Numbered from the stretch's first letter, positions 37,757 to 48,719 are shown. The stretch is DNA of 64,000 nt from Martinezella lusitana (GCF_900094565.1 NZ_FMAF01000002.1:124001-188000); one strand, 5' to 3'. The notes: a model not told the origin generated them from the letters alone. Made by a program: numbers and translations.

Positions 37757-39043
37757 CTAGAGGCTCCAGACCGAGTGGCTCTGTAGCAAGGGATTGCGGG
37801 GGTCGAGTGCCGCTTTCACGTCGACGACCACGGCGTTCTCGGTCAGCAGATCGAGAATACCGGCAGCACCCTCGGCCAGATAGGATTTGTGCGGAACGGC
37901 AAGAACGAGGGCGTCGAGCTTGCCGAAATCCTTCAGTTGCGCCAGGCGTATGCCGTATTCCTCTTCCGCTTCCGGATGGCTCGCCATCGGATCGTGCACC
38001 AGCGGCTCCAGGCCGAACTGGTGCAGCTCGCGGATGATGTCGGGCACGCGGCTGTTGCGCAGATCGGGCACGTTTTCCTTGAAGGTCAGGCCGAAGATGC
38101 CGATTCTGGCGCCATTGATAGGCTTCTTTGCCGATACCAGCATCTTGATGAGCTTCTGGGCGATGAAGGCGCCCATGCCGTCATTGATGCGGCGGCCGGA
38201 AAGAATGACCTCCGGGTGATAGCCGAGCTCTTCCGCCTTGGCGGTGAGGTAGTAGGGATCGACGCCGATGCAATGGCCGCCGACGAGACCGGGGGTGAAG
38301 GGCAGGAAATTCCATTTCGTCCTTGCCGCCTTGAGCACGTCGGCGGTGCGGATATCCATCTTTTCGAAGATGATCGACAGCTCGTTCATCAGCGCGATGT
38401 TGACGTCGCGCTGGGTGTTTTCGATCACCTTGGCGGCTTCGGCGACCTTGATGCTGGGCGCGCGGTGAATGCCGGCCTCGACCACGGCGCCATAGACGGC
38501 GGCGATCCTGTCCAGCGTTTCCTCGCTGTCGCCGGCGACGACCTTCACGATGCGCTCGAAGGTGTGTTCCTTGTCGCCGGGGTTGATGCGCTCAGGCGAA
38601 TAGCCGACATGGAAATCCTCACCCTGCCGCAGGCCGGAAACTTCTGCGAGCACCGGGCCGCATACCTCTTCCGTCACGCCGGGATAGACAGTCGATTCGT
38701 AGACGACGACTGAGCCCTTGCGCAAAACCTGGCCCACCGTGCGCGAGGCGGAAATCATCGGCCTGAGATCCGGCTGCCGGTTGCGATCGATCGGCGTCGG
38801 CACGGCGACGATGAAAATATCGCGGTCCCGCAGGTCCTGCAGGTCGCTGCTGATGCGCAGCCCGCTCGCTTTCAGCCTCTCAGCGGAAACCTCGCGGGTA
38901 TCATCGTCACCCGCCTTCAGCGCGGCGACGCGGGAGGCCTTGATGTCGAAACCGACCACATCATGAAATTTTTCGGCCAGCGCGATCGCGACAGGCAATC
39001 CCACATAACCCAGGCCGATGACGGCAATTTTTTCGTTCAACAC
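37757..39043 (-). CDS. UDP-N-acetylhexosamine 6-dehydrogenase (TviB/WbpO-like)
   Basis: NAD-dependent nucleotide-sugar dehydrogenase of 428 residues that oxidises C6 to a uronic acid. IAVIGLGYVGLPVAIALAEK binds NAD; VYESTVYPGVTEEVCGPVL, GYSPERINPGDKEHTFERIV and KVAEAAKVIENTQRDVNIAL follow. The catalytic cysteine is in LVGGHCIGVDPYYLT, and the C-terminal domain is FGLTFKENVPDLRNSRVPDI. The SPERINPGDK and GVDPYYLT forms fit UDP-GalNAc/GlcNAc dehydrogenases (TviB, WbpO) better than UDP-glucose dehydrogenase. The start is a GTG or the following TTG; a GTG seven codons upstream is also open. Confidence 0.87.
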   Translation of the reverse strand: MLNEKIAVIGLGYVGLPVAIALAEKFHDVVGFDIKASRVAALKAGDDDTREVSAERLKASGLRISSDLQDLRDRDIFIVAVPTPIDRNRQPDLRPMISASRTVGQVLRKGSVVVYESTVYPGVTEEVCGPVLAEVSGLRQGEDFHVGYSPERINPGDKEHTFERIVKVVAGDSEETLDRIAAVYGAVVEAGIHRAPSIKVAEAAKVIENTQRDVNIALMNELSIIFEKMDIRTADVLKAARTKWNFLPFTPGLVGGHCIGVDPYYLTAKAEELGYHPEVILSGRRINDGMGAFIAQKLIKMLVSAKKPINGARIGIFGLTFKENVPDLRNSRVPDIIRELHQFGLEPLVHDPMASHPEAEEEYGIRLAQLKDFGKLDALVLAVPHKSYLAEGAAGILDLLTENAVVVDVKAALDPRNPLLQSHSVWSL

Positions 39044-39301
39044 ACCATACCTCGAACAAGCCACCTGAATTAGCCCAAATCCATGGCCCGTGTCAGCGCC
39101 AATATTTGCCTTCAGCCTGTTTCAGGTGCAGGTCGCGTGAATGTGAATATCGGATGAGGGCTTTGCAATAGGCGGGGGATACGGTGTTACAGCGTGTTGC
39201 GGAAGCAGTTTTGGCCACGCGCCTGACATGTGCATCGAAACTTTCTGGTCTCCAACCTATTTATAAGGGTGAGACTTATTTTATCGAAAGCGTGGTTCGC
39301 A

Positions 39302-39490
39302 ATGCGAAACAGCCATCTCAAACATCTCCACGTCCAGCGCGAGGAACTCGAGGCCAAGCTTGAGCTGCATATAGCGCGCTATTGTTTTGGCGAAGGTGAC
39401 GTCGAGGACGGCACCGAAGCAGAGCTTCAGCAAAGGATTACGGAAATCTCCGACGAAATCGCCGCACTCGAAAGCGAGCGCGGCGAATAG
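39302..39490 (+). CDS. Small coiled-coil protein of unknown function
   Basis: A 62-residue protein (MRNSHLKHLHVQREELEAKL ... AELQQRITEISDEIAALESE) with heptad-like Leu/Ile spacing, predicted mostly helical and able to form a coiled coil. A GEGDVEDGTE linker separates two helices. No named family recognised. The start at 39302 is preferred because upstream codons in the open frame are hydrophobic noise. It stands alone between the dehydrogenase and DUF1275 genes. Confidence 0.6.
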   Translation: MRNSHLKHLHVQREELEAKLELHIARYCFGEGDVEDGTEAELQQRITEISDEIAALESERGE

Positions 39491-39616
39491 GCGCGAGCGG
39501 CGATTAGCTGGAGAAATCGTCACAAGCTTGTACAGCGTGATTGCGCAATTATCTCGACATCGGCGATTGTTCGGCGCGATAAGATCGGAGGCGATCAACG
39601 CGAAGACGAGGAGCCG

Positions 39617-40300
39617 ATGAAGCCGAGCCTGCCCACCCTCCTGAGCATCAATGGCGGCTATGTCGATACCGCCGGATTTCTTGCCTTGCACGGACTGTTC
39701 ACGGCGCATGTCACAGGCAATTTCGTGACCTTCGGCGCGGCCATGGCGCTCGGAACGTCCGGCGCTGCGGCCAAGCTTCTGGCGCTGCCGGTCTTCTGCG
39801 TGGTCGTCATTCTCGCGCGCCTCATTGGCAGTGATCTGTCGCGGCGCAACCTGCCGACATTGCAGATCATCCTGTCGCTGAAATTCCTGCTGTTGGTGCT
39901 TGCCGCCATTTTCGCCATCCGTTTCGGCCCGTTCGCCGATGGGGATGGCTGGCAGGCGATCCTCACAGGCATGACGCTGGTCTCGGCGATGGCGATCCAG
40001 ACGGCGGCTCATCGCGTCCATCTCGGCTCGACGCCGCCGACGACGATGATGACGGGGACGACGACGCAGATCATGATCGATATCGCCGATATGCTGCGCG
40101 GGGCCGAGCCGGAGGCGCGGGCGGCAATGACCGCCCGGCTTGCCCGCATGGGAGCTGCCGTCGGCGGTTTTGCCCTTGGCTGCGGCATGGCCGCCGCACT
40201 TTTTCTGTTCGCCGGCATGCAATGTTTCTTGCTGCCGCCGGTTCTGGCGCTTGTCGGAATTCTCATGCACACCAGTAAGGCTGCGGCGAAGCCGGCTTAG
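39617..40300 (+). CDS. DUF1275 (YoaK) family membrane protein
   Basis: A 227-residue inner-membrane protein with six hydrophobic segments. DUF1275 signatures are LLSINGGYVDTAGFLALHGL, FTAHVTGNFVTFGAAMALG, AIQTAAHRVHLGSTPPTTMM and TGTTTQIMIDIADMLRG, whose polar residues recall a transport path. Function unknown; often annotated as YoaK-like. Monocistronic. Confidence 0.85.
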   Translation: MKPSLPTLLSINGGYVDTAGFLALHGLFTAHVTGNFVTFGAAMALGTSGAAAKLLALPVFCVVVILARLIGSDLSRRNLPTLQIILSLKFLLLVLAAIFAIRFGPFADGDGWQAILTGMTLVSAMAIQTAAHRVHLGSTPPTTMMTGTTTQIMIDIADMLRGAEPEARAAMTARLARMGAAVGGFALGCGMAAALFLFAGMQCFLLPPVLALVGILMHTSKAAAKPA

Positions 40301-40439
40301 CTTTTCGTCCCGATCCTGCCAATCTTGCGCCTTTCTCCGGCCTTGCAAGTCGGCTACAGCTCTCTAACTCTACGCGTCGGATCGAATACGGTCCCCCGCG
40401 CTTGGGCTAGATGTCGTTGAAGGTTGAGAAGAGGTGATT

Positions 40440-41423
40440 ATGGCAGGAGAAACGGTGCTTGTGGTAGGCGGAGCCGGCTATATCGGCTCGCATACATGTC
40501 TGGATCTTGCGAACAAGGGATTTCAGCCAGTCGTTTATGACAATTTCTCCAACGGCCATCGTGAATTCGTCAAATGGGGTCCGGCCGAGGAGGGGGATAT
40601 CCGCGATCGCGCGCGCCTCGACGAGGTGCTTGCCAAACACAAGCCAGCCGCCATCCTGCATTTCGCCGCGCTGATCGAAGTGGGCGAGTCGGTCAAGGAT
40701 CCCGTTTCCTTCTATGAAAACAACGTCATCGGCACGTTGACCCTGCTTTCGGCGGCGCAGGCGGCCGGTGTCGGGGCCTTCGTCTTTTCCTCCACCTGCG
40801 CGACCTATGGCCTGCCGCAGAGTGTGCCGCTCGACGAAAGCCATCGGCAGGTGCCGATCAACCCTTACGGCCGCACGAAATATATCGTCGAGCAGGCGCT
40901 TGCCGATTATGATCAGTACAAGGGGCTGCGCTCCGTGGTGCTGCGCTATTTCAACGCCGCCGGCGCGGATTTCGAGGGGCGCATCGGCGAGTGGCACACG
41001 CCGGAAACGCATGCCATTCCGCTCGCCATCGAAGCCGCGCTCGGTCGCCGCCAGGGCTTCAAGGTGTTCGGCAGCGACTATGACACCCGCGATGGGACCT
41101 GTGTGCGCGATTACATCCATGTGCTCGACCTCGCCGACGCGCATGTCCGGGCGGTGGAATATCTGCTGCGCGGCGGCGAATCCGTCGCGCTCAATCTCGG
41201 CACCGGCACCGGCACGACGGTGAAGGAATTGCTGGGAACGATCGAGACCGTGTCGGATCGGCCGTTCCCGGTCGAATATGTCGGTCGCCGCGAGGGCGAT
41301 TCGACGACCTTGGTCGCCAATAACGACAAGGCCCGCGACGTTCTCGGCTGGTCGCCGAAATATGATCTGACTGAGATCGTCGAATCCGCCTGGAATTGGC
41401 ATGCCAAGTCGAACCAGCACTGA
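40440..41423 (+). CDS. galE: UDP-glucose 4-epimerase
   Basis: Interconverts UDP-glucose and UDP-galactose (also called exoB in rhizobia), feeding LPS and exopolysaccharide. A 327-residue SDR enzyme: VLVVGGAGYIGSHTCLDLAN, VVYDNFSNGHREFVKWGPAE, FAALIEVGESVKDPVSFYEN, FSSTCATYGLPQSVPLDESH, NPYGRTKYIVEQALADYD (Tyr-x3-Lys), VLRYFNAAGADFEGRIGEWH and DYDTRDGTCVRDYIHVLDLA. The ATG at 40440 follows AGAGGTGATT; a GTG two codons earlier is open. Its 3' end overlaps the sulfatase gene by 23 bases. Confidence 0.95.
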   Translation: MAGETVLVVGGAGYIGSHTCLDLANKGFQPVVYDNFSNGHREFVKWGPAEEGDIRDRARLDEVLAKHKPAAILHFAALIEVGESVKDPVSFYENNVIGTLTLLSAAQAAGVGAFVFSSTCATYGLPQSVPLDESHRQVPINPYGRTKYIVEQALADYDQYKGLRSVVLRYFNAAGADFEGRIGEWHTPETHAIPLAIEAALGRRQGFKVFGSDYDTRDGTCVRDYIHVLDLADAHVRAVEYLLRGGESVALNLGTGTGTTVKELLGTIETVSDRPFPVEYVGRREGDSTTLVANNDKARDVLGWSPKYDLTEIVESAWNWHAKSNQH

Positions 41424-42969
41424 GCAGCGTTCCTCTCTGAATGGTGTGGGCAAGCGCCCAAACGTGCTGTTGATTTCGGCCGATCAGTGGCGGGGCGATT
41501 GCCTTTCCGCGGTTGGACACGATTGCGTCAGGACGCCGAATGTCGATGCGCTGGCGCGGGAGGGCGTGCTGTTCCGCCGGCATTTTGCGGGGGCTGCGCC
41601 CTGCTCGCCGGCGCGGGCGACGCTCTATACCGGCCTCTATCAGATGAACCATCGCGTTTGCCGCAACGGGTCGCCGCTGGATGCCCGTTTCGACAATCTG
41701 GCGCTTGCAGCGCGCCGGGCCGGCTACGATCCGACGCTGTTCGGCTACACGGATACCGCGCCCGATCCGCGCAGCAGGGATCCTCACGATCCGCATCTGA
41801 CGACCTATGAGGGCGTGCTGCCGGGCTTCACGGCGCGGCAGCTTCTGCCCGAGCATGAAAAGCAGTGGCTATCCTGGCTGCGTTCGCGCGGCCATGCCGA
41901 TGCCGTCAGCCGCGAAATCCATATTCCCGTCGGCGCGAAGCCCGGCGAGATTTCAAGCAATGCGCCCACCTATTCCAGGGACGAGACGCAGACGGCTTTC
42001 CTCGCCGGCGAATTCATCCGTTGGTTCGGCGAGCAGGATGCGCCCTGGTTCGCGCATGTTTCCTTTCTGAGGCCCCATCCGCCGTTCTCGGTGCCGGAAC
42101 CCTATAATCGCATGTTCTCGGCGAGTGATGGCCCGACTTTTGCGCGCGCCGCCAACCGCGAGGCGGAGCAGGCAGCGCATCCGCTTCTTGCCTTCGCCCT
42201 GCCGCTGATCGACAAGAGCGGTTTCATCTACGGCGGCGAAGGTCCCATCGCCGACTGGACGTCGCAGGATCTGTCGGCGATCCGCGCCATCTATTACGGC
42301 ATGATTGCCGAGGTCGACGCACAGCTCGGGCGGATCTGGCAGGCGCTCAGGGATGCCGATGCCTGGGATGACACCTTGATCATCTTCACATCGGACCATG
42401 CCGAAATGATGGGCGATCACTGGATGCTCGGCAAGGGCGGCTTTTTCGACGGCAGCTATCATGTCCCGCTTGTTATTCGCGATCCGGGCCGGCCCGTTGC
42501 CCACGGTCGGGAAGTGGAGCATTTCACCAGCGCGGCGGATATCTTCCCGAGCCTGTGCGACCGGCTCGGTATCGAGCCTCGAAACCATGTCGATGGTGAG
42601 ACGCTGTTGCCTTTTCTCGCGGGCGCGGTGCCGGAGGGTTGGCGCGAGGCGGCATTCTGGGAGTTCGATTTCCGCGATATCGCCAATGGCGAGCCTGAGC
42701 GGCATTTCGGCCTGAAATCCAATGCCTGCAACCTCGCCGTCATCCGGGACGAGCGCTTCAAATACGTCCATTTCGCCGGCCTGCCGCCACTGCTGTTCGA
42801 TCTGGCGAAGGACCCGATGGAGCTTTCCAATGTCGCTGCTGATGGAGCCTACGCGGCAACCCGGCTTGCCTATGCCGAAAAGCTCCTGTCCCTGCGGGCA
42901 CAGCACCTGGACCAGACGCTTGCCTATACGGAGCTGACGGAAGAAGGGCCGGTTTCGCGCCGGCCCTGA
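41401..42969 (+). CDS. Sulfatase / phosphonate monoester hydrolase (alkaline phosphatase superfamily)
   Basis: A 522-residue type I sulfatase-fold hydrolase. Cys68 in APCSPARATLYTGLYQMN lies in the C-x-P-x-R motif that is converted to formylglycine, the catalytic nucleophile. Metal ligands are in NVLLISADQWRGD and FTSDHAEMMGDHWMLGKGGF. Length and the DHWMLGKG/HPPF pattern resemble rhizobial phosphonate monoester hydrolases, which hydrolyse phosphonate, phosphodiester and sulfate esters. No formylglycine-generating enzyme gene is in the window. The start overlaps galE by 23 bases. Substrate not predictable. Confidence 0.87.
   Translation: MPSRTSTEQRSSLNGVGKRPNVLLISADQWRGDCLSAVGHDCVRTPNVDALAREGVLFRRHFAGAAPCSPARATLYTGLYQMNHRVCRNGSPLDARFDNLALAARRAGYDPTLFGYTDTAPDPRSRDPHDPHLTTYEGVLPGFTARQLLPEHEKQWLSWLRSRGHADAVSREIHIPVGAKPGEISSNAPTYSRDETQTAFLAGEFIRWFGEQDAPWFAHVSFLRPHPPFSVPEPYNRMFSASDGPTFARAANREAEQAAHPLLAFALPLIDKSGFIYGGEGPIADWTSQDLSAIRAIYYGMIAEVDAQLGRIWQALRDADAWDDTLIIFTSDHAEMMGDHWMLGKGGFFDGSYHVPLVIRDPGRPVAHGREVEHFTSAADIFPSLCDRLGIEPRNHVDGETLLPFLAGAVPEGWREAAFWEFDFRDIANGEPERHFGLKSNACNLAVIRDERFKYVHFAGLPPLLFDLAKDPMELSNVAADGAYAATRLAYAEKLLSLRAQHLDQTLAYTELTEEGPVSRRP
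42945..42967. terminator. Hairpin overlapping the sulfatase stop codon
   Basis: Perfect 8-bp inverted repeat AGGGCCGG-TTTCGCG-CCGGCCCT, whose right arm abuts the sulfatase TGA. It lies between the convergent sulfatase and DUF1993 genes (22-base gap) and probably serves both. No T-run. Confidence 0.5.
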
Positions 42970-42990
42970 TCGAGATTCAATGGCAGGCTA

Positions 42991-43497
42991 TCAGGCAAAC
43001 GGTCCGAGATAGGTCATCTTGCCGACGGGCAGGCCACGGCTGCGCAATATGCCGTGTGCCGTGGTGATGTGGAAGAAGAAGTTCGGCAGCGCGAACTTTG
43101 CAAGATAATCCTCGCCCTTGAAGACCGTCTTGTTGCCTCCCGGCGAGATGGTGACTTCCCGCTCGGCGCTGCCTTCCATAGCCTCCGGCGTCACCGTCGC
43201 GAGGAAATCCTGCGTTTTCTTCAGGCGCTCGCGCAGGTCGGCGACGGTCGTCTCGTTGTCCTCGAAGCGCGGAGCATCGATGCCGGCGAGCCGGGATATG
43301 GTGAGCTTTGCGGTATCGGAAGCGCGCTGGAACTGACCGGAAAGCGGCAGCATGTCGTCAAACAGACGCGCCGCGATGAGTTCATTCGGCTCGATACCTT
43401 TTTCAGCGGCATAGGCTTCGATCCTGTCGAGATAGGCGGAAAGATTTTGCAGGCCGCGCTGAAAGACGGGGACCGAGAAACTGTACATCGAAGGCAT
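42991..43497 (-). CDS. DUF1993 domain protein
   Basis: A 168-residue helical protein of the DUF1993 family: SFSVPVFQRGLQNLSAYLDR, LIAARLFDDMLPLSGQFQRA, SDTAKLTISRLAGIDAPRFE and LPNFFFHITTAHGILRSRGL, ending MTYLGPFA. The fold resembles DinB-like four-helix bundles. Function unknown. An ATG at codon 4 is an alternative start. Confidence 0.83.
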   Translation of the reverse strand: MPSMYSFSVPVFQRGLQNLSAYLDRIEAYAAEKGIEPNELIAARLFDDMLPLSGQFQRASDTAKLTISRLAGIDAPRFEDNETTVADLRERLKKTQDFLATVTPEAMEGSAEREVTISPGGNKTVFKGEDYLAKFALPNFFFHITTAHGILRSRGLPVGKMTYLGPFA

Positions 43498-43866
43498 GCT
43501 TGTTCTCCGTTATGGCCGGCCGGGCGGCCGGTATCAATGGCATTCTACCCCGTTCATATGGCGATGGAACGTCGGTTCCACCTGAGGGGTGCCCGTATGT
43601 AGGTTCGATCGTCGATTCTTGCAGTATCCGCCCTGAGAAATCCGTCATCGCCGGCTTCTGCGATGCGGTCAGAAAATAGTATTGACCTTTGTGTGGAAAA
43701 ATGGAATGAATATTCCGCATAGAGAATTTTACGGTTTGTTTGTTCCGTTTTTCAATGTGGCCGCCATGGGAGTGACGGCCGAATTGATTGTAGGTCCTGC
43801 GGTCGAAACCGGGGGCTCCGGCATTTAGGAGGGGTGCGGCCGGGCACCGTATCTGGGAGGAAAAAC
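43498..43866. other. Promoter region of the sugar ABC operon
   Basis: 369 bases without a gene. It contains TTGACC at 43682-43687, a possible minus-35, and an inverted repeat GGAAT-GAAT-ATTCC at 43703-43716 that overlaps where a minus-10 would be and could be an operator. No adjacent regulator gene. GGGAGGAAAAAC is the ribosome binding site of the binding-protein gene. Confidence 0.4.
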
Positions 43867-44796
43867 ATGAAGAAATTCATCCTTGGCTCGGCGATGGCAC
43901 TTATGCTGTCGACTGCGGCCCATGCCGAAACAATCGGCGTCTCGATGGCGCTGTTCGACGACAACTTCCTGACCGTTCTGCGCAACGGCATGCAGGACTA
44001 CGCCAAGACCTTGAAGGGCGTGAACCTGCAGGTCGAAGACGCTCAGAACGACATCGCCAAGCAGCAGAGCCAGATTCAGAACTTCATCGCCAGTAAGGTC
44101 GATGCCATCATCGTCAACCCGGTCGATACCGACGCGACGGCTGCCATCTCCAAACTGGCTGCCGATGCCAAGATCCCGCTGATCTACGTCAACCGCGAGC
44201 CGGCGAACGTCGACAGCCTTCCGGACAAGCAGGCCTTCGTCGCATCCAACGAGCAGGAATCCGGCACGTTGGAAGCCAAGGAAGTTTGCCGGCTTCTCGG
44301 CGGCAAGGGCAAGGCTGTCGTCATGATGGGTGAGCTGTCCAACCAGGCTGCTCGCATGCGCACGAAGGACGTGCATGACGTTATCGCCACCGACCAGTGC
44401 AAGGGCATTACCATCGTCCAGGAGCAGACTGCCAACTGGCAGCGTACCCAGGGCGCCGACCTGATGACCAACTGGCTTTCCAGCGGCATCGAATTCGATG
44501 CCGTGATCTCCAACAACGACGAAATGGCGATCGGCGCCATCCAGGCGCTGAAGGCTTCCGGCAAGTCGCTCGACAAGATCGTCGTCGCCGGTGTCGACGC
44601 GACGCAGGATGCCTTGGCTGCGATGCAGGCCGGCGACCTGAAGGTCACGGTATTCCAGGATGCCGCCGGTCAGGGCAAGGGCGCCGTGGATGCCGCGCTG
44701 AAGCTCGCCAAGGGTGATAAGATCGAGAAGAAGGTTTACATTCCCTTCCAGCTCGTGACGCCGGCAAACGTCAAGGACTTCGTCAAGAAGAACTGA
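43867..44796 (+). CDS. Sugar ABC transporter substrate-binding protein (MocB/IntA-like)
   Basis: A 309-residue periplasmic binding protein of the ribose/inositol type (Peripla_BP_4). Signal peptide MKKFILGSAMALMLSTAAHA. The mature part TIGVSMALFDDNFLTVLRNG, VEDAQNDIAKQQSQIQNFIA and VDAIIVNPVDTDATAAISKL closely recalls rhizopine-binding MocB and inositol-binding IntA. PLIYVNREPANVDSLPDKQA, FDAVISNNDEMAIGAIQALK and VDATQDALAAMQAGDL complete the two lobes. The ligand is probably inositol or a related sugar (inference). First gene of a three-gene importer. Confidence 0.88.
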   Translation: MKKFILGSAMALMLSTAAHAETIGVSMALFDDNFLTVLRNGMQDYAKTLKGVNLQVEDAQNDIAKQQSQIQNFIASKVDAIIVNPVDTDATAAISKLAADAKIPLIYVNREPANVDSLPDKQAFVASNEQESGTLEAKEVCRLLGGKGKAVVMMGELSNQAARMRTKDVHDVIATDQCKGITIVQEQTANWQRTQGADLMTNWLSSGIEFDAVISNNDEMAIGAIQALKASGKSLDKIVVAGVDATQDALAAMQAGDLKVTVFQDAAGQGKGAVDAALKLAKGDKIEKKVYIPFQLVTPANVKDFVKKN

Positions 44797-44812
44797 CGGT
44801 GCGATGATCGAC

Positions 44813-44838
44813 GGATGCGGGCGTTTGAGCCCGCATCC
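44813..44838 (+). promoter_or_regulatory. Intercistronic hairpin after the binding-protein gene
   Basis: Perfect 10-bp inverted repeat GGATGCGGGC-GTTTGA-GCCCGCATCC, 17 bases after the binding-protein stop and without a T-run. Such hairpins after binding-protein genes usually protect the 5' part of the mRNA and raise binding protein over ATPase and permease levels. Confidence 0.6.
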
Positions 44839-44868
44839 TCATAAATCCGAGCTGCCCGGGAGGAAAAA

Positions 44869-46410
<1,542 letters not shown>

Positions 46411-46442
46411 CGCCGTCAATCATCGCAAGGGAGGATTGAACC

Positions 46443-47468
46443 ATGGTTAGCAAAGTTGCAGAGGCGGCCGCACCGGCATTGACGCGTCCGAGACGTCGCC
46501 GTGTTCCGCCCGAACTCGGCATCTTCCTCGTGCTGATCGGCATTGCACTCGTCTGCGAAATCCTTGGCTGGATCTTCGTCGGGCAGAGCTTCCTGATGAA
46601 CGTGCAGCGCCTGAAGATCATGATTCTGCAGGTCTCCGTCATTGGCATCATCTCCATCGGCGTGACGCAGGTCATCATAACCGGCGGGATCGATCTGTCG
46701 TCGGGCTCCGTCGTCGGCCTGACCGCCATGATCGCTGCGAGTTTTGCCCAGTCCTCCACCTGGGCGCGGGCCGTCTATCCGGCGCTGACCGACATGCCCT
46801 TCTTCGTTCCGATCGGCGTCGGGCTTTTGATCGGCCTGCTTGCCGGCTATATCAACGGTCAGCTCATCACCCGGACGAAAATTCCGCCTTTCATCGCCAC
46901 GCTCGGCATGATGGTCTCGGCGCGCGGCCTGTCGAAGCTCTACACCAAGGGACAGCCGATCTCCGGCCTCACCGAGCAGTTCAATTTCATCGGTTCCGGA
47001 ATCTGGCCCGTCATCGTTTTCCTGATCATCGCGGTCGCGTTCCATGTCGTGCTGCGCTACACCCGCTACGGCAAGTTCACCTATGCGATCGGCGCCAACA
47101 TGCAGGCAGCGCGCGTGTCGGGCATCAATGTCGAGGGGCATCTGGTCAAGGTCTATGCAATTGCGGGGCTTCTGGCCGGGCTTGCCGGCATCATCACCGC
47201 CGCCCGCGTCCAGACGGCGCAGGCCGGCATGGGTGTGACCTATGAATTGGACGCGATCGCAGCCGCCGTCATCGGCGGTACCTCGCTTACCGGCGGCGTG
47301 GGGCGCATCGCCGGCACGGTGATCGGCACGGTCATCCTCGGCGTGATGATTTCCGGCTTCACCTTCCTGAACGTCGACGCGTACTACCAGGAAATCGCCA
47401 AGGGCGTCATCATCATCGCCGCCGTCGCCATCGACGTCTACCGCCAGAAGAAGCGGGCGAAACGCTGA
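46443..47468 (+). CDS. Sugar ABC transporter permease
   Basis: A 341-residue inner-membrane permease of the RbsC/MglC (BPD_transp_2) type with about ten hydrophobic segments. Signatures are GIDLSSGSVVGLTAMIAASF, PPFIATLGMMVSARGLSKLY, GANMQAARVSGINVEGHLVK and ELDAIAAAVIGGTSLTGGVG. AAGGGAGGATTGAACC precedes the ATG. Last gene of the importer, followed by a strong terminator. Confidence 0.93.
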   Translation: MVSKVAEAAAPALTRPRRRRVPPELGIFLVLIGIALVCEILGWIFVGQSFLMNVQRLKIMILQVSVIGIISIGVTQVIITGGIDLSSGSVVGLTAMIAASFAQSSTWARAVYPALTDMPFFVPIGVGLLIGLLAGYINGQLITRTKIPPFIATLGMMVSARGLSKLYTKGQPISGLTEQFNFIGSGIWPVIVFLIIAVAFHVVLRYTRYGKFTYAIGANMQAARVSGINVEGHLVKVYAIAGLLAGLAGIITAARVQTAQAGMGVTYELDAIAAAVIGGTSLTGGVGRIAGTVIGTVILGVMISGFTFLNVDAYYQEIAKGVIIIAAVAIDVYRQKKRAKR

Positions 47469-47495
47469 AACGCCTGAAACAGGATCGATGATCCG

Positions 47496-47521
47496 AGGCG
47501 GGGTTTTGCCCCGCCTTTTTC
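47496..47521 (+). terminator. Rho-independent terminator after the sugar ABC operon
   Basis: Perfect 8-bp GC-rich stem AGGCGGGG/CCCCGCCT with loop TTTTG, followed by TTTTT (47516-47520), 28 bases after the permease stop. A textbook intrinsic terminator. Confidence 0.92.
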
Positions 47522-47642
47522 ATTTGCATCCGGCATTCCATGCAAATGCAAATTTTTTTCATTTGGGTATGGCGAATCCCGCCAGCTTTTCTATTCTGGC
47601 CGCTTTCCATCTGCTCCGCATGAGCTTCACCCAGGATAGACA

Positions 47643-48719
47643 ATGCAGTCCGTATTCGATGGTCATAATGACGTTCTGTTGAGACTCTGGCATCACGAGC
47701 GCGATGGCGCCGACCCGATCGCCGAATTCAAGGATGGGATATCGAGCGGTCATATCGATGCGCCGCGCGCCAAAGCGGGCGGTCTGGCCGGCGGTCTCTG
47801 CGCCATCTACATTCCATCAGGCGACCTCGTCTTCGCCGATCCCGATCGCAACGGTCATTACGCAACGCCGCTTGCTGCTCCCCTGGAGCGGGCGCCGTCG
47901 CTCGATATCGCGCTGGAAATGGCGGCGATCGCGCTGCGGCTCGATCGCGCCGGCGCGTGGAAGCTCTGCCGTACCACCGGAGAAATTCGCGATTGCATGG
48001 AGAAGGGCATTTTCGCAGCCGTGATGCATATGGAGGGCTGCGAAGCCATCGATGCCGACCTCGTCGCGCTCGAAACCTTCTATGCGGCGGGGCTGCGTTC
48101 GCTCGGCCCCGTCTGGAGCCGCAACAATGTCTTCGCCCACGGTGTGCCTTTTGCCTATCCGAGCTCTCCGGATACCGGCCCGGGCCTGACGGATGCGGGC
48201 TTTGCGCTGGTGCGCGAATGCAACCGGCTGGGTATCCTCATCGATCTCGCCCATATCACCGAGAAGGGCTTCTGGGATGTGGCCAAGACCTCGGATCAGC
48301 CGCTTGTGGCCAGCCACTCCAATGCGCATGCGCTGACGCCCGTTGCCCGCAATCTCACCGACAAGCAGCTCGGCGCAATCAAGGAAAGCCGCGGCATTGT
48401 CGGCCTGAACTACGCGACGGCCATGCTGCGCGAAGATGCCCGCTCTGATGCCAATACGCCGATCGAAGCCATGGTGCGTCATGTCGATCATCTGGTCAGC
48501 CGCGTCGGTATCGATTGCGTCGGCCTCGGATCGGACTTCGACGGCGCGACGATTCCCGAGGAAATCAGTGATGCGGCGGGTAACCAGAAGCTGATTGCCG
48601 CCCTTCGGAACGTTGGTTATGCTGAAGCCGATCTTGTAAAGCTGTGTAGGGAGAACTGGCTTCGCATCCTGGCGTCCGCTTGGAAGGAAGGCAGCGCAAC
48701 ACGCGCGTCGCAATATTGA
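47643..48719 (+). CDS. Membrane dipeptidase (M19 family)
   Basis: A 358-residue zinc-dependent dipeptidase of family M19. VFDGHNDVLLRLW carries the first metal ligands (His-x-Asp), AVMHMEGCEAID the bridging Glu, LGILIDLAHITEKGFWDV and PLVASHSNAHALTPVARNLT the further His ligands, and VGLGSDFDGATIP the C-terminal Asp. There is no signal peptide, so it is cytoplasmic. It lies 28 bases before a peptide transporter operon, so it likely cleaves imported dipeptides. M19 enzymes also accept dipeptides with D-residues. Confidence 0.9.
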   Translation: MQSVFDGHNDVLLRLWHHERDGADPIAEFKDGISSGHIDAPRAKAGGLAGGLCAIYIPSGDLVFADPDRNGHYATPLAAPLERAPSLDIALEMAAIALRLDRAGAWKLCRTTGEIRDCMEKGIFAAVMHMEGCEAIDADLVALETFYAAGLRSLGPVWSRNNVFAHGVPFAYPSSPDTGPGLTDAGFALVRECNRLGILIDLAHITEKGFWDVAKTSDQPLVASHSNAHALTPVARNLTDKQLGAIKESRGIVGLNYATAMLREDARSDANTPIEAMVRHVDHLVSRVGIDCVGLGSDFDGATIPEEISDAAGNQKLIAALRNVGYAEADLVKLCRENWLRILASAWKEGSATRASQY

